From contig DXMV01000018.1 of the NCBI GenBank assembly GCA_019414055.1, positions 84,793 through 148,792 of the forward strand: a DNA stretch of 64,000 nucleotides, given 5' to 3'. A program made the position numbers and the translations under genes. The DNA comes from Collinsella sp. (GTDB taxonomy: Bacteria > Actinomycetota > Coriobacteriia > Coriobacteriales > Coriobacteriaceae). Shown piece by piece: positions 36,593 to 44,049 of this stretch (position 1 is the first letter of the stretch; the number at the start of each line of letters is the position of its first letter). Under the pieces are notes generated by a model. That model saw only the letters and a list, made by a program, of their open reading frames with translations. It was not told where the DNA came from and searched no databases.

Positions 36593-36636
36593 CTATCTAG
36601 TTTTGAATACTAGATAGTCTACTGATCTTAAGGCAA
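36593..36636 (-). promoter_or_regulatory. Putative degV-type gene promoter with operator-like inverted repeat
   Basis: On the - strand TTGCCT (36631-36636), 18 bp spacer, TAGTAT (36607-36612). A 9 bp perfect inverted repeat, CTATCTAGT-N7-ACTAGATAG (36593-36617), overlaps the -10 element. Confidence 0.45.
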
Positions 36637-36647
36637 ACTGTAGGGGC

Positions 36648-36690
36648 AAAAAGAATGGGCCTCGTGACTCAAGATCGCGAGGCCCACGTT
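36648..36690 (-). terminator. Terminator of the NlpC/P60 gene
   Basis: CGAGGCCCA (36678-36686) pairs with TGGGCCTCG (36656-36664); read on the - strand, the hairpin is followed by a T-rich tail (AAAAAG on the + strand at 36648-36653). Confidence 0.75.
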
Positions 36691-36709
36691 CGTTCGCTGT
36701 AGCAATAAA

Positions 36710-37828
36710 TTAGTAGCGTACGAAGATGTAGTTGTTGTTCATACCGGCTGCGACGGAGCTGATGATAACGCCCGTGTTGTAGTCGGAAGCATGGATCATC
36801 TGACCATTACCGATATAGATGCCGGTATGGTAGGAGTTAACCACAACATCGCCGGGTTGCGGATCGGACACGCGGGTCCAACCCATGAAGGTGCCGGTGT
36901 TGCCCAGACGGCAGTAGCGGCCCGTGAGGCAGTAGCTAACGAATCCCGAACAGTCAAAGCTGTTCGGGCCAATGCCGCCCCAGGAATAAGCGCAACCAAG
37001 TTTGCTGTAGGCACGCGAAACAACGGTGCCGCCGTCAACGGACTGGCTCGGTGCGGAAGGCGTCGGTGCCGGTGGGGGCGTCGAGGGCTGCGGCGTAGGA
37101 GCAGGAGCCGGAGCGGGTGCAGGCGTGTTGCCGCCATTGTTGGTCGTGCCGCCACCATTGTTGGTGTTCTCGATCGTGCCAGCGGTCTCGGTGTTCACCG
37201 TGGCCTTCTCGGCGGTGCTGGCGTTGATACCGGCCTGCAGTGCGGCGTTCGCCTCAGCCTCGGCGGCAAGCTCGGCCTGCAGCTGCGAGTCCAGAGAGTT
37301 CACAACGTTCTGAGCCTCGGCCTGCTGAGCGTTGAGCTCGTCGACCTTCTTCTGCGTGGCGGCGACGTTCTTCTCCTGCTCGGCCTGCTTATCGGTAAGC
37401 TCCTGCTTGAGCTCCTTGACCTCTTGGATGGTCTGGGCCTGTTTGTCGGACACCTTACCGTAGTAGAACAGACGGTTGAGCATGTCGCCCAGGTCGTCGA
37501 CGCCCGTCAGAACCTGAAGTAGGCTCAGGCCACCGGTCTTGTACTCACCGGCAACGTAGTTGGAAAGCTTAGTCTGGCCATCGGCGATTTCCTGCTGCTT
37601 TTGCGTGATCTCGCCGGCGGTCTGGTCGAGCGCCTGCGTCTGAGTGGCGAGCTCGTCGTAGATCTGCTGGGTTTGCGTGCCAATCTGCTCGAGTTTAGTA
37701 CGAGCAGCGGCAAGGTCGGATGCGGTATCGGCGTAGGCCGGAGCCACGAGGCCCAGGCCCAAAACACAAGCGAGGGTTGCCGTAGCAGCGCAGCGTGCCA
37801 TATTTTTGTGCGTGTTTGCTGTGCGCAT
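36710..37828 (-). CDS. Secreted NlpC/P60 peptidoglycan endopeptidase with coiled coil
   Basis: 372 residues. Signal peptide (1-33, hydrophobic core and cleavage after AYA). A long Gln/Glu/Ala coiled coil (about 36-215), a Thr/Asn/Pro/Ala-rich linker (about 220-262), then an NlpC/P60 domain. The catalytic Cys is in FDCSGFVSYC and the His in SYHTGIYIGNGQMIHAS. Similar to RipA/PcsB-type hydrolases that cut cell-wall peptides at division; the coiled coil suggests activation by a membrane partner, which is inference. Flanked by a terminator, monocistronic. Confidence 0.93.
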   Translation of the reverse strand: MRTANTHKNMARCAATATLACVLGLGLVAPAYADTASDLAAARTKLEQIGTQTQQIYDELATQTQALDQTAGEITQKQQEIADGQTKLSNYVAGEYKTGGLSLLQVLTGVDDLGDMLNRLFYYGKVSDKQAQTIQEVKELKQELTDKQAEQEKNVAATQKKVDELNAQQAEAQNVVNSLDSQLQAELAAEAEANAALQAGINASTAEKATVNTETAGTIENTNNGGGTTNNGGNTPAPAPAPAPTPQPSTPPPAPTPSAPSQSVDGGTVVSRAYSKLGCAYSWGGIGPNSFDCSGFVSYCLTGRYCRLGNTGTFMGWTRVSDPQPGDVVVNSYHTGIYIGNGQMIHASDYNTGVIISSVAAGMNNNYIFVRY

Positions 37829-37860
37829 GGAGCTTCCTTTCCGGTATCTAAGGGTAGCGG

Positions 37861-38391
37861 CTAATCCACCGTTACCAGGCTAAAGAGCTCAACGTCCTCA
37901 TTGGAAGGCGTGAGCTTCTTGCGCGGGTTGAGAAACGCAAGCTCAAGGATACAACCGTAACCCACGAGCTTTGCGCCCATATCTCGCACCAGTTTACCTG
38001 TTGCCTCGACGGTTCCGCCCGTCGCGACCAAGTCATCTAGAATCAACACGGTATCTTTAGAGGTAATGGCATCGGCATGGATCTCGACAGAATCCGTTCC
38101 ATACTCGAGTTCGTAGCTCTCGCTGACCGTCTTGCGCGGCAGTTTGCCCGGCTTACGTGCGGGGACAAAGCCGGCACCCAGCGCGACGGCCACGGGCACA
38201 CCGACCATAAAGCCGCGGGCTTCGGGTCCTACAACCTTGGTAATGCCCATATCGGCAAAATGCTCGGCCAGGGCATCCACCATGGCCTTCAGGGCCTCGG
38301 GATTGCCAAAGAGCGGCGTGATGTCCTTAAAGACGACTCCGGGCTCGGGATAGTCGGGGATATCGACGATATGAGATTCGAAGTCGTACAT
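37861..38391 (-). CDS. apt: Adenine phosphoribosyltransferase
   Basis: 176 residues from ATG 38391 behind AAAGGTCAC. The PRPP-binding motif VLILDDLVATGGT and the N-terminal PDYPEPGVVFKDITPLF are diagnostic. Converts adenine to AMP. Lies 36 bp downstream of the MerR regulator gene on the same strand, so it may be the last gene of an FHA-MerR-apt unit. Confidence 0.96.
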   Translation of the reverse strand: MYDFESHIVDIPDYPEPGVVFKDITPLFGNPEALKAMVDALAEHFADMGITKVVGPEARGFMVGVPVAVALGAGFVPARKPGKLPRKTVSESYELEYGTDSVEIHADAITSKDTVLILDDLVATGGTVEATGKLVRDMGAKLVGYGCILELAFLNPRKKLTPSNEDVELFSLVTVD

Positions 38392-38427
38392 GGCGTGACC
38401 TTTCATGGATTGCCGGGTGGACGGCGA

Positions 38428-39312
38428 TTATTTACCCGTGTTAGAAGACGAGCTATGCGAGGTGACGACGACCTTGGACGGTTGCACGAGCGACTCCTCG
38501 TGCGCGGCAACCGCGGGGACGCTTGCCCCATCGCTTTTAGCCTTGGTGGATTCGGAACGCGCGATCTCTTCATCGAGGGCATCGATGTCAGCGTCCTCGA
38601 CCACGGCGTTGAGCGACTCAAAGACACGGTTCTTAAGTAGCGCGGTATGCACACCCTCGGTGAGGTCGTGCAGCTTTTTAAAAGCGCGCTCGAGCTTGGC
38701 GTCGCGCTCATCATCGGAGGTATCCATGCCGAGCATGCTCACGAGAACCTGCTCAAACATCGAAGACTCGCGATTTGCCGACGATACGTACTGACGCAGG
38801 TTGCGCGGCTCAATGTGGAAACGCGACAGCTCCGAGCAGTAACGGATAATCGGGAAATCGCGACCATCGACAAGCTCACGGTTCTGCGGGCTCTTGATGA
38901 TGCGGATAAGATCGTTCTCGGCAAGGGAGCGGATAAACGAGATCTCAACGCCGAGCATGTCGGGGATCGTCTCGATGGGGTGCAGCTTTTGCTTGGTCTC
39001 CTTGGGCTCCGTCTTAAGCGGAACATCGGACAGAAGACCCACCTCGTAAGCCAAAGTGGACAGGTCCGTTGCGTTTTCCAAGCGCTGCTTAATGACGTTG
39101 AGCGGCATGTAGCGGGTCTTCTGCAGGTGCAGGATGACCTCGAGACGGTCAACGTCTTCCTTGGAGTACTGGCGATACCCCTTAGGCGTACGATGAGGGG
39201 TGATGAGCCCCTCATCTTCTAGAAATCTAATTTTTGAGTTCGATAGATCGGGGTATGCGCCTCGAAGTAGGTTGACGACTTGGCCGATACTCAGATAGTT
39301 GCGTTCGGCCAT
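38428..39312 (-). CDS. MerR-family transcriptional regulator (FtsR-like)
   Basis: 294 residues from ATG 39312. N-terminal MerR winged helix (LSIGQVVNLL, FLEDEGLITPHRTPKGYRQYSKEDVDRL); the rest is helical with an acidic, Ser-rich tail. Actinobacterial FtsR regulators have this size and are encoded just downstream of a GarA-type FHA protein, exactly as here (3 bp gap). Target genes are not visible; control of division genes is known for FtsR in Corynebacterium. Confidence 0.82.
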   Translation of the reverse strand: MAERNYLSIGQVVNLLRGAYPDLSNSKIRFLEDEGLITPHRTPKGYRQYSKEDVDRLEVILHLQKTRYMPLNVIKQRLENATDLSTLAYEVGLLSDVPLKTEPKETKQKLHPIETIPDMLGVEISFIRSLAENDLIRIIKSPQNRELVDGRDFPIIRYCSELSRFHIEPRNLRQYVSSANRESSMFEQVLVSMLGMDTSDDERDAKLERAFKKLHDLTEGVHTALLKNRVFESLNAVVEDADIDALDEEIARSESTKAKSDGASVPAVAAHEESLVQPSKVVVTSHSSSSNTGK

Positions 39313-39315
39313 TAC

Positions 39316-39750
39316 CTACTCACCGGTTTCGATGCGCTCCGGCGTGCTCTCGTGATAGATGAGCGTGAACGTACCGATCTGAACGGAAGAGCCGTCGTGT
39401 AGCGGAGCACCGTTGACGATGGCGCCGTCGACCCAGGTACCGTTGAGCGAGCCCAGATCCTCAATACGAGCGCCCAAGCCCTCACGAATAATGCGTGCGT
39501 GACTGCGCGAGACAGTCATGTCGTTGAGGAAGATGCCGTTCGCGGGATCGCGGCCGATGGTGGTCACGTCATCCTCGAGCTCAAAGGCAGCGCCGGTCTG
39601 CGGACCCTTGACGATGGACAGAACCGGAGCGGTGATGTGCACGTTGGCCATAAGGTCGGGAACGGTGACATCGCTCGAAGGAACACGGAAGACGCAGGTA
39701 GCGTCCGCAGTCTTATCGTTCTGAGGCATATTGTTAACCTTGTTGTCCAT
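39316..39750 (-). CDS. FHA-domain protein (GarA-like)
   Basis: 144 residues. The FHA phosphothreonine-binding domain occupies about 45-135: TTIGRDPANGIFLNDMTVSRSHARI, LGSLNGTWVDG. A Thr-rich-context N-terminus (about 18-35) could hold kinase sites, but the ETTS motif of mycobacterial GarA is not present. GarA/OdhI control central metabolism when phosphorylated. Followed by the MerR gene 3 bp away. Confidence 0.85.
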   Translation of the reverse strand: MDNKVNNMPQNDKTADATCVFRVPSSDVTVPDLMANVHITAPVLSIVKGPQTGAAFELEDDVTTIGRDPANGIFLNDMTVSRSHARIIREGLGARIEDLGSLNGTWVDGAIVNGAPLHDGSSVQIGTFTLIYHESTPERIETGE

Positions 39751-39815
39751 GACAACCCCTATCTAACGCGGCCACGCCGCAAAGAATGAACCGTACGTAA
39801 TCATACCCCAACGAC

Positions 39816-40520
39816 TTAGTCTTCGATTTCGGGGTTAAGAAAGTCGATGTCCTCGTCCTCGGGATGCGCGATGGCCTGTTTAATGGCAGCCCCGCCCTTA
39901 ATGGAATAGATGACAGCGGTGAGCATGGAGAAGATGACGCCGCCGTACACAAAGAAGATGCCGAGGGGCACCGAGCTGCCGTTGAGTCCCGGGAATGTCG
40001 TGTACGTGGCAGGCAGCAGATGCCAGCCGTCCACGACGGGGAACCCAAGCAGCATAAGCGAGAAGCCGGTCATGAGCAGCGCCGTGGCAATCTTGCCGGG
40101 AAAGACGACGTCGATGGGACGACGGTGATAATGGCGCACGATGAGCGTGCCGATGCCTAGGTAGATATCGCGGCCGATAATGAGCACGCAGACCCAGATG
40201 GGAAGCTCGCCGCGGACTACCAGGCCCAGCACGCCGGTAAACAGCAGCGCACGGTCACAGATGGGATCCATAACCTTGCCGAGCCATGAGACCGTTTTGG
40301 TCATGCGGGCAATCTGACCGTCCATCCAGTCGGTGGAGGCCGCGATGGCATAGATGACAATGGCGACGACACGGTTGTTGTCCGTCACAAACAGGTACAG
40401 GAAGACGAGCGTGAGGATCAGGCGCGTAAAGGTGATGAAATTGGAGATCGTAAAGATCTTATTCGACGGGTAATCGGAAGTGCCGATAAGCTCCTTTTTG
40501 ATCTTCTTCTTGATGCCCAC
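39816..40520 (-). CDS. CDP-alcohol phosphatidyltransferase family protein
   Basis: 234 residues from GTG 40520 (GGGGAG upstream); an in-frame ATG at 40646 would add 42 residues without family character. Motif DWMDGQIARMTKTVSWLGKVMDPICDR retains the DG-AR-G-D-D catalytic set. Several membrane helices. Could be a phosphatidylglycerophosphate, cardiolipin-type or phosphatidylinositol-type synthase; not decidable here. A separate pgsA lies at 18945. Confidence 0.85.
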   Translation of the reverse strand: MGIKKKIKKELIGTSDYPSNKIFTISNFITFTRLILTLVFLYLFVTDNNRVVAIVIYAIAASTDWMDGQIARMTKTVSWLGKVMDPICDRALLFTGVLGLVVRGELPIWVCVLIIGRDIYLGIGTLIVRHYHRRPIDVVFPGKIATALLMTGFSLMLLGFPVVDGWHLLPATYTTFPGLNGSSVPLGIFFVYGGVIFSMLTAVIYSIKGGAAIKQAIAHPEDEDIDFLNPEIED

Positions 40521-40916
40521 AGGACTCCCCCGCTGGTAAACGACAAAACTTTCGATACTATACCCGTTCTGGCGATGTCTATCCAGCGTAAGCATAGAGA
40601 GTCCAGACATATGGAGGATGCTACTGGGTTGTGCGGGTTTCTGCATTTGTGTACATCAGCCTCCAAATATGACATTTTTCGGCATCTTTGATGGCTGATG
40701 TACACGTTTTGATTCGGTGATTACATCGATCGGGAAAGTTGTTGCCTTAAGCAAATTAATCATGATGTGCGGGTCGAGAAGAGTTTGCGCCAAAAGAACC
40801 CAACGGCCGTTACGGCTTCGTTAGAAACGCGCCCCACCATGGATGGTGAACCCGAAAGGTAAGGCGCGCGGGCACGGCGACTCGGCCCGCGCGCCCGGAA
40901 GAGAAAGGATAAACCC
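40521..40916. other. Gene-free region with inverted repeats, boundary of the GC-rich block
   Basis: 396 bp without a credible gene. It holds a 13 bp perfect inverted repeat (40649-40661 with 40693-40705, 31 nt loop). Nearer the ABC operon, composition changes from AT-rich to very GC-rich, around 40800. Confidence 0.6.
40863..40895 (+). promoter_or_regulatory. GC-rich hairpin in the leader of the ABC transporter operon
   Basis: GGCGCGCGGGC (40863-40873) pairs perfectly with GCCCGCGCGCC (40885-40895), 11 nt loop. It ends just before the ribosome binding site GAGAAAGGA of the first gene. Confidence 0.5.
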
Positions 40917-41645
40917 ATGGGTTACATGCTCGAGACGCGCGGGCTCACCAAGCGCTTCGGCCGCGGCGACCAGGCGCAGGACGCCGTGGCCGACGTGAGC
41001 CTTCATATCCGCGAGGGCGAGGTGTACGGGCTGCTCGGTCCCAACGGCGCCGGCAAGTCGACAACGCTCAAGATGATCTGCGGGATGCTGCGGCCGACGG
41101 CCGGGGAGATCCTCTTTGCCGGGCACGCCTGGTGCCGCGAGGACCTCTACGCAATCGGCAGCCTCATCGAGGAGGCGCCGCTCTACCCCAACCTCACCGC
41201 GCGCGAGAACCTGCGCGTGCGCACCACGCTGCTGGGCCTTCCCGAGAGCCGCATTGATGAGGTGCTCGCCGCCGTGGACCTCGCGGACACCGGGAAGAAG
41301 CGCGCCGGGCGCTTCTCGATGGGCATGCGGCAGCGATTGGGGCTCGCGCTGGCGCTGATCGCCCGGCCACGCCTGCTCGTGCTCGACGAGCCCACCAACG
41401 GCCTCGACCCCATCGGCATCGAGGAACTGCGCGACCAGATCCGCGGCTTCGCGGCGGCGGGTACGACGGTGATCGTCTCGAGCCACATCCTCTCCGAGGT
41501 GCAGCAGATGGCGGACACCATCGGCATCATCTGCGGGGGGCGCCTCGCCTACGAGGATGCGCTTCGGCCCGGGCAGGACCTCGAGGAACTCTTCATGAGC
41601 TTCTGCCGGGAAGGGCGACGAGCGCACGGGGAGGTGGCGGCATGA
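40917..41645 (+). CDS. Lantibiotic-protection-type ABC transporter, ATP-binding subunit
   Basis: 242 residues from ATG 40917. Walker A GPNGAGKS, Q-loop region SLIEEAPLYPNLTARENL, ABC signature FSMGMRQR, Walker B LLVLDEPTNGLDP, H-loop VSSHIL. The EEAPLYPNLTAREN and GLDPIGIEELR segments match the gallidermin/NisF/SpaF-class protection ATPases that expel lantibiotics. Overlaps the permease gene by 4 bp. Codon use is much GC-richer than in flanking genes. BcrA-type bacitracin ATPases are a less likely alternative. Confidence 0.85.
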   Translation: MGYMLETRGLTKRFGRGDQAQDAVADVSLHIREGEVYGLLGPNGAGKSTTLKMICGMLRPTAGEILFAGHAWCREDLYAIGSLIEEAPLYPNLTARENLRVRTTLLGLPESRIDEVLAAVDLADTGKKRAGRFSMGMRQRLGLALALIARPRLLVLDEPTNGLDPIGIEELRDQIRGFAAAGTTVIVSSHILSEVQQMADTIGIICGGRLAYEDALRPGQDLEELFMSFCREGRRAHGEVAA

Positions 41646-42412
41646 CGGGCGAGAAAGGCGGCCTGCTCGCGGCCCTGCGCGCCGAGGCCCTGAAGTCGCG
41701 CCATGCGGCACCGGTTCGCCTGGCCGTGCTCATGGCGCTGCCAATGCCGCTGCTCGGCGCGATGCCCTACCGGGGCGTGCAGATCTTCAGCGCGTGGAAC
41801 TACTGGTACGCGCTCTTCCTGCCCGTGTGTCTCTCGCTCGTGGTGGCGTGCGTCGCGCGGTCGGACGCTCGCACGCGGATGCGGGGGCTTCTGGGCCTGG
41901 GCTTCCCGCTCGGGCGCGCCTGGTGGGCCAAGGCGCTCTGGTGCCTCGCGCTCTGCACGCTCTCGAACCTCGTGGTCTTCGGCATCTACCTCGCGGGATC
42001 GGCGTTCTCTTCGCAGGGCCTCACGGCCGCGGGCACGCTCACGATGCTCCTCTGCGCGCTCGTCAACACGGTGACTGCGGCGTGGATGATTCCCGCAGGG
42101 CTCTTCCTCACGGCGCGGTTCGGCATGCTCGCGGGCATCTTCTGCCCGCTCGCCGCGCAGCTCGTGGGTGGGTTCGCCTGGTCGTTGGTGCCGCTGCCGC
42201 AGCTCTTTCCGCCGTCGGCGAGCATGGTCATCCCCACGAGCTTCATCCCCGTGCTGCCGAGCGGCGAGCCACTCGCGGCGGACATGGCGCTCGGCGGGGC
42301 GCTCGCGGCGGATGGCATGCTCACGCTGGCGGGCCTTGTGGTCTGCGCGCTCGCGTTCGCCGCGCTCACGGCGGCGGGCGCGGCCTGGTTCGCGCGCTCC
42401 GAGGAGAGGTGA
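41642..42412 (+). CDS. Lantibiotic-protection ABC permease, MutE/EpiE-like
   Basis: 256 residues with about six transmembrane helices. The early block ALRAEALKSRHAAPVRL and the NYWYALFLPVCLSLVVA segment fit the MutE/EpiE/NisE permease family (ABC-2-like). ATG 41642 overlaps the ATPase gene's stop (ATGA), and its own stop overlaps the next start (TGATG). It should form one half of the membrane channel. Confidence 0.8.
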   Translation: MTGEKGGLLAALRAEALKSRHAAPVRLAVLMALPMPLLGAMPYRGVQIFSAWNYWYALFLPVCLSLVVACVARSDARTRMRGLLGLGFPLGRAWWAKALWCLALCTLSNLVVFGIYLAGSAFSSQGLTAAGTLTMLLCALVNTVTAAWMIPAGLFLTARFGMLAGIFCPLAAQLVGGFAWSLVPLPQLFPPSASMVIPTSFIPVLPSGEPLAADMALGGALAADGMLTLAGLVVCALAFAALTAAGAAWFARSEER

Positions 42413-42417
42413 TGGCC

Positions 42418-43227
42418 ATGACACGGCTCTCCGACCCGACGCCGCGCATGACTCTCTCGCGGGCCCTGCTCTCCGAGGCCCTGCGCCTGGCTCGCTCCCC
42501 GCTCGCGGCGGTGCACCTCGTCTGCGGCCTGGCAGCCGGTCTTGCCTGCGGCGAGTACTTCTCCGTAACCCGATGGGACCCGGCGCTGGGCGCGGACGCC
42601 TACGCCCAGTTCCTCGGCGCCCTCATGCCGCTCATGTCCGCCATCGTCTGCGCGCTCGCCGTGGACGACGAGCGCGCTGCCGGGCGCCTCGCCAACCTCA
42701 CGGCGGTCCCCTCGCGCGGGCGCGCCGTCGCGGCGAAGCTGCTCGTCCTTGCGGCGCTCGGCGCGGGCGCGCTGGCCGTGGCGCTCGGCGTGTTCGGGGC
42801 CGTGCTCGCCGTTGCCGGGCGCCTGCCGCTCGGGCCCGCTCCGCTTGCGGGCGCCTGGGCGGGTATCGTGCTGGGCAGCCTGCCCCTCTACGCGCTGGGG
42901 CTCGGCGTGGCCCTGCGCCTCGGCCGCAACGCCGCCATCGGCGCCGGCGCGGCGGGTATGCTCCTCGCGTTCTTCTCGGTGGGCGGACTTGCGCACGGCC
43001 TCATGACCGGCGAGCTCACCGGTGCCCTGGCGACGCCCCTGAGCTGGGTGCCGCTCGCCTGGCCCGCTCGCCTGGGGTCGCTCGGGGTGGAGGCCTTCAT
43101 CGACGCCGCGCGTGCAGCGGGCACTCTCCTCGCGACTGCGCTCGCTAGCCTCGTGCTCACCCTGGCAGCCGCCGCCGTCCTTCTCGCCTGGTTCTGCCGC
43201 TTCGAGGACGGGAGGGCAGATGCGTAG
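42418..43227 (+). CDS. Lantibiotic-protection ABC permease, MutG-like
   Basis: 269 residues from ATG 42418, 8 bp after GGAGAGG; ATG 42412 is in frame but too close to that site. About six transmembrane helices; Ala/Leu/Gly-rich. DDERAAGRLANLTAVPSRGRAV is the cytoplasmic loop seen in such permeases. It should pair with the MutE-like subunit. Its 3' end overlaps a small ORF by 8 bp. Confidence 0.78.
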   Translation: MTRLSDPTPRMTLSRALLSEALRLARSPLAAVHLVCGLAAGLACGEYFSVTRWDPALGADAYAQFLGALMPLMSAIVCALAVDDERAAGRLANLTAVPSRGRAVAAKLLVLAALGAGALAVALGVFGAVLAVAGRLPLGPAPLAGAWAGIVLGSLPLYALGLGVALRLGRNAAIGAGAAGMLLAFFSVGGLAHGLMTGELTGALATPLSWVPLAWPARLGSLGVEAFIDAARAAGTLLATALASLVLTLAAAAVLLAWFCRFEDGRADA

Positions 43228-43342
43228 GAGGCCGCTCGCCGCCATGCTCGTCCTCCTCTCCGCAGCGCTCGTCCTGGGCGGGAATGCCCTGCTCGACGCG
43301 GCCGAGGCACCCGCGGCTGCGCGCAGGGCTATGGACCGCTGA
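43220..43342 (+). CDS. Small secreted or membrane-anchored peptide, unknown
   Basis: 40 residues from ATG 43220 with GGAGGG at 43211-43216. A basic start (MRRRPL) is followed by a hydrophobic stretch (AAMLVLLSAALVLGG) and a polar Ala-rich tail, resembling a signal peptide or single-span peptide. No lanthipeptide-type Ser/Thr/Cys-rich core. Tightly nested between the permease and the response regulator. It could be an accessory subunit or a chance ORF in GC-rich DNA. Confidence 0.45.
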   Translation: MRRRPLAAMLVLLSAALVLGGNALLDAAEAPAAARRAMDR

Positions 43343-43386
43343 GCGCGGCGCTAGTACAATTCCGACGAGAGTTTCAGGAGGTCAAC

Positions 43387-44049
43387 ATGGCGAGGATACT
43401 GGCAGTGGATGATGAACGGGCGATCCTCGACGCGCTCGCGCGCGTCCTCGGCCGCGACGGCCATGAGGTCGTCAGGGCGACGGACCCAACGGCGGTCCCG
43501 GGGATGGACCTCTCTCGCTTCGACCTCGTGCTCTGCGACGTCATGATGCCGGGGCTCGACGGCTTCGAGCTCGTGCGGCAGATCCGCCCGGACTTCGACG
43601 GGCCCATCGTCTTCCTGACCGCGCGCGTGGCCGAGGAGGATGCCGTGGCCGCCTACGGCCTGGGCGCCGACGACTACGTCCGCAAGCCCTTCGGGGCCGC
43701 GGAACTGCGCGCCAAGGTCGCGGCCCATCTACGCCGTGAGCGCCGGCCGCGCTCGCACGCCCTCTCCTTCGGGGAGGTGCGGATCGACCTCGGGGCGCGC
43801 GACCTCGCCGTGGGCGGCGAGACCGTGCCGCTCACTCCCACCGAGTACGCCATCTGCGAGTACCTCGCGCGCCACCCCGGGCAGGTCATGAGCCGCGCGC
43901 AGATACGCGAGGCGGTGCTCGGCTGGGAGAGCGACGCCGACGACGCGGCCATATCCATGCAGGTCAGCCGCGCCCGGAGGAAACTCTCCGAGGCCGGCGC
44001 CGATCCGATCGCGACCGTCTGGGGGATGGGGTACAAGTGGCAGCTCTGA
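43387..44049 (+). CDS. OmpR-type response regulator
   Basis: 220 residues from ATG 43387 (CAGGAGG upstream). Receiver domain with D8, D9, phospho-acceptor D51 (LCDVMMPG) and the K in RKPFG. C-terminal winged helix (LTPTEYAICEYLARHPGQVMSRAQI, then WGMGYKW). Downstream of an antibiotic-peptide ABC transporter, it probably controls that operon. Overlaps the kinase gene by 13 bp. Confidence 0.93.
   Translation: MARILAVDDERAILDALARVLGRDGHEVVRATDPTAVPGMDLSRFDLVLCDVMMPGLDGFELVRQIRPDFDGPIVFLTARVAEEDAVAAYGLGADDYVRKPFGAAELRAKVAAHLRRERRPRSHALSFGEVRIDLGARDLAVGGETVPLTPTEYAICEYLARHPGQVMSRAQIREAVLGWESDADDAAISMQVSRARRKLSEAGADPIATVWGMGYKWQL

Noticed and set aside
41986..43245. 419-codon - strand frame over the permease genes
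   Set aside because: Composition is Arg/Ala/Glu/Gly-rich nonsense; the + strand permeases have clear membrane helices and coupled starts.
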